Assembly: GCA_017937125.1 (NCBI GenBank) | Contig: JAGBEH010000002.1 | Location: 1-64,000 of the forward strand | Source: Alistipes sp. | GTDB lineage: Bacteria; Bacteroidota; Bacteroidia; Bacteroidales; Rikenellaceae | Length of the DNA stretch: 64,000 nucleotides | Reading direction: 5' to 3' | Shown here: positions 62,188 to 64,000 of the stretch, one piece after another | How positions within the stretch are numbered: position 1 is the first letter of the stretch | How the letters are laid out: each line of letters opens with the position of its first letter | The notes under the pieces: generated by a model | Database searches by the model: none | The model's input: only the letters and a program-made list of their open reading frames with translations | Told to the model about the DNA's origin: nothing | Position numbers and translations under genes: made by a program

Positions 62188-63183
62188 ATGAAGATAGCAA
62201 TCGACAGGGATATTCCGTTTTTGAGGGGCGTTTTCGAGCCGTTCGCCCGCACGGAGTATTTCGGCGGCAGCGAGATGTCGCACGAGGACATACGCGATGC
62301 GGATGCGCTCATAGTACGTACGAGAACGAAGTGCGATGCGGGATTGCTCGACGGCTCGTCGGTGCGGTTCATAGCCACGGCGACCATCGGCACCGACCAT
62401 ATCGACCTCGACTACTGCCGTGCGCACGGCATCTGCATAGCAAATGCCGCGGGGTGCAATGCCCGCGGGGTTTTGCAGTGGGTCGGCGCCGTTCTCGTGC
62501 ATCTTCTGCACCGCCGCAATATGTGCCCCGAAGAGCTTACGCTCGGCATCGTCGGCGTCGGGCATGTCGGCGGTCTCGTCGCGGAGTATGCCGAACGGTG
62601 GGGTTTCCGCACTGTCTGCTGCGACCCGCCGCGCGAGGAGCGCGAGCATCTCGGGTTCCGTACGTTGGAGGAGGTGTTCGCCGTCGCCGACATCATAACG
62701 CTCCACACGCCGCTCGATGAGTCTACGCGGCATATGGTCGGCAGTCGGCTGTTTGCGGAGACGGGGCGGTTGCCGTTCGTGATAAACGCTTCGCGCGGCG
62801 AGGTGGTCGATACCGAAGCCCTGCTCGCTTCGGGGGCGGAGTTCGCCGCCGATGTCTGGGAACACGAGCCCGATATCGACCGCCGTATGTTGCAGCGGGC
62901 ACTGCTCGCCACGCCGCATATCGCGGGTTATTCGTTGCAGGGCAAGGCCAATGCGGCCGCTATGGCTGTCGCGGCTGTTGCGGAGTTCTTTTCGTTGCCG
63001 ATTGCGGGGTGGTATCCCGACGGGGTTGCGCGCTCGGTTCCCCGCCCGATAGGGTGGAACGAACTTTGCGCGACGATAGGTGACCGTTACGATATCGCTG
63101 CCGAGAGCGGGCGCCTCAAATCGCATCCCGAAGATTTCGAACGCCTGCGCAACAGTTACGCCTATCGCGAGGAGTATTTTTAG
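62188..63183 (+). CDS. pdxB: Erythronate-4-phosphate dehydrogenase
   Basis: 331 residues from the ATG at 62188, fixed by AGGAG three bases before; the longer frame crosses the repeat array. IDRDIPFLRGVFEPFARTEY is the PdxB head. RTRTKCDAGLLDGSSVRFIA, TATIGTDHIDLDY, the nucleotide site GIVGVGHVGGLVAEYAERWG and FVINASRGEVVDTEAL are typical. The catalytic His lies in ATPHIAGYSLQGKANA. It oxidises 4-phosphoerythronate in vitamin B6 synthesis, the same pathway as pdxJ at 19336. The C-terminal part is shorter than in E. coli. Confidence 0.94.
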   Translation: MKIAIDRDIPFLRGVFEPFARTEYFGGSEMSHEDIRDADALIVRTRTKCDAGLLDGSSVRFIATATIGTDHIDLDYCRAHGICIANAAGCNARGVLQWVGAVLVHLLHRRNMCPEELTLGIVGVGHVGGLVAEYAERWGFRTVCCDPPREEREHLGFRTLEEVFAVADIITLHTPLDESTRHMVGSRLFAETGRLPFVINASRGEVVDTEALLASGAEFAADVWEHEPDIDRRMLQRALLATPHIAGYSLQGKANAAAMAVAAVAEFFSLPIAGWYPDGVARSVPRPIGWNELCATIGDRYDIAAESGRLKSHPEDFERLRNSYAYREEYF

Positions 63184-63317
63184 AGTGTAGTTGCGCACAG
63201 CCGTGACAACCGGGCAACCGCAATCCTGCGCTCCGTATTTTCTGCCGCAAAAGGTCTGCGTATCGTTCGACTTGTCGAAAAGGTGCGATCCGCTGTTCAC
63301 CGTAGCGACTTTTTTGC

Positions 63318-63325
63318 TACATTTG
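63318..63325 (+). promoter_or_regulatory. -7 box of pyrD
   Basis: TACATTTG, exact TAnnTTTG match, 129 bp before the proposed pyrD ATG; the 63184-63454 gap holds nothing else I can name. Confidence 0.55.
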
Positions 63326-63454
63326 CGCTGTCGAAGCGGCGGAATTGCGGCAGAATCGTCGAAGCGTTCGGGGCGACCGCGAAATATCATCGTCGGCCCG
63401 AAGTCGGCCCGAACATCGCGCAGCCGTTTGCGACAGCGGAAATCGATATTGCGT

Positions 63455-64000
63455 ATGTTCAAGATACTGCGTCCCATATTGTTTGCGATGAATGCCGAAA
63501 CCGCGCATTCGATTGTGCTGTGGCTGTTGCGCTTCGTCGGGATGATTCCCGGCGGCCGCTGGCTGCTGCGCAAGTGCTATGCCGTCGAACATCCGTCGCT
63601 CGAACGCGAGGTGTTCGGCTTGCGTTTCAAAAATCCCGTGGGTATGGCTGCGGGTTTCGACCGCAATGCCGACGTATATCGCGAATTGTCGGCTATGGGT
63701 TTCGGTTTCGTCGAGGTCGGAACGGTAACGCCCCGCCCCCAGACGGGCAACCCCAAACCGCGCGTCTTCCGACTCGGTGCCGACCGTGCCGTTCTCAACC
63801 GTACGGGTGTGGCCAACCGCGGTCTCGAAAGGGCTATGTCGCGTTTGCGCCGTGCGCACGAGGGTGTGATAGTCGGCTGCAATATAGGTAAGAATACCAT
63901 TACGCCCGTAGAGAATCAGGCGGCGGATTATCTGAAGGTATTTCGCAACCTTTATCAGTATGTCGATTACTTTGCCGTGAATGTCAGCTACAATACGACA
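63455..64000 (+). CDS. pyrD: Dihydroorotate dehydrogenase (quinone), 5' part
   Basis: 182 codons, cut by the window end. FKILRPILFAMNAETAHSIV is the N-terminal membrane-associating helix pair of class 2 enzymes. RFKNPVGMAAGFDRNAD, FVEVGTVTPRPQTGNPKPRV, AVLNRTGVANRG and the VNVSYNT segment follow family order (usually VNVSSPNT). It oxidises dihydroorotate with a quinone in pyrimidine synthesis, at the inner membrane. The Tyr in place of the second Ser of that last motif should be noted. Confidence 0.93.
   Translation, partial: MFKILRPILFAMNAETAHSIVLWLLRFVGMIPGGRWLLRKCYAVEHPSLEREVFGLRFKNPVGMAAGFDRNADVYRELSAMGFGFVEVGTVTPRPQTGNPKPRVFRLGADRAVLNRTGVANRGLERAMSRLRRAHEGVIVGCNIGKNTITPVENQAADYLKVFRNLYQYVDYFAVNVSYNTT

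Overview
The window is chromosomal DNA from a member of the Bacteroidota, most likely a GC-rich Bacteroidales such as Alistipes (Rikenellaceae). The genus is inference. The phylum rests on promoters of the form TTTG-N19/20-TAnnTTTG, the TamL lipoprotein next to a separate BamA with OmpH chaperones, the NfeD/stomatin pair, the S1/P1 nuclease, the mreB-mreC-mreD-mrdA-rodA cluster, and the coiled-coil/zapA/rny block. I found no rRNA, tRNA, CRISPR array, prophage or intact insertion sequence.

Layout. 1-1800 is an AT-rich patch with two unrecognised secreted proteins and the decayed tail of a duplicate of the first. 1883-4987 (minus) holds the stomatin/NfeD pair and a secreted GH32 enzyme. 5000-10300 holds small membrane or orphan genes (YitT, MmcQ/YjbR, DUF975), an S1/P1 nuclease and an alpha/beta hydrolase. 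10391-13728 is dapF-tamL. 13874-19282 (minus) is the envelope operon nadK-uppS-bamA-ompH-ompH. 19336-22483 is the tightly packed run pdxJ-cca-sua5-thioesterase. Then come yebC, a dual-receiver/PEP-synthase-like protein, gdhA and a complete tripartite RND efflux operon (28107-33772).

33949-39164 is a run of four exported proteins: an LPP20-like protein, a DUF4384-like protein, a WG-repeat caspase, and a proline-rich protein with a transglutaminase-like domain. It is the strongest candidate for an undescribed protein system. 39319-45016 (minus) is the cell-shape operon. After gpsA, pgi and an odd rubrerythrin-like lipoprotein come a LuxR-type two-component pair, surE, a GNAT-like protein, gcvT-ftsY-rimO, the zapA region with a probable 6S RNA, rny, two FKBP-type isomerases, a ureohydrolase, pdxB, and the 5' part of pyrD cut by the window end.

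The most novel DNA-level signal is a family of about 74-bp repeats, tandem at two sites, found only in three gaps between divergent genes (7260-7343, 50874-51040, 61810-62110). The unit edge that faces a gene forms a Bacteroidota promoter, so the repeat looks like a portable, hairpin-containing promoter. A second shared element, 25 bp long, links the fkp and pdxB promoters. The DUF975 promoter carries a C10 tract in its spacer and may be phase variable.
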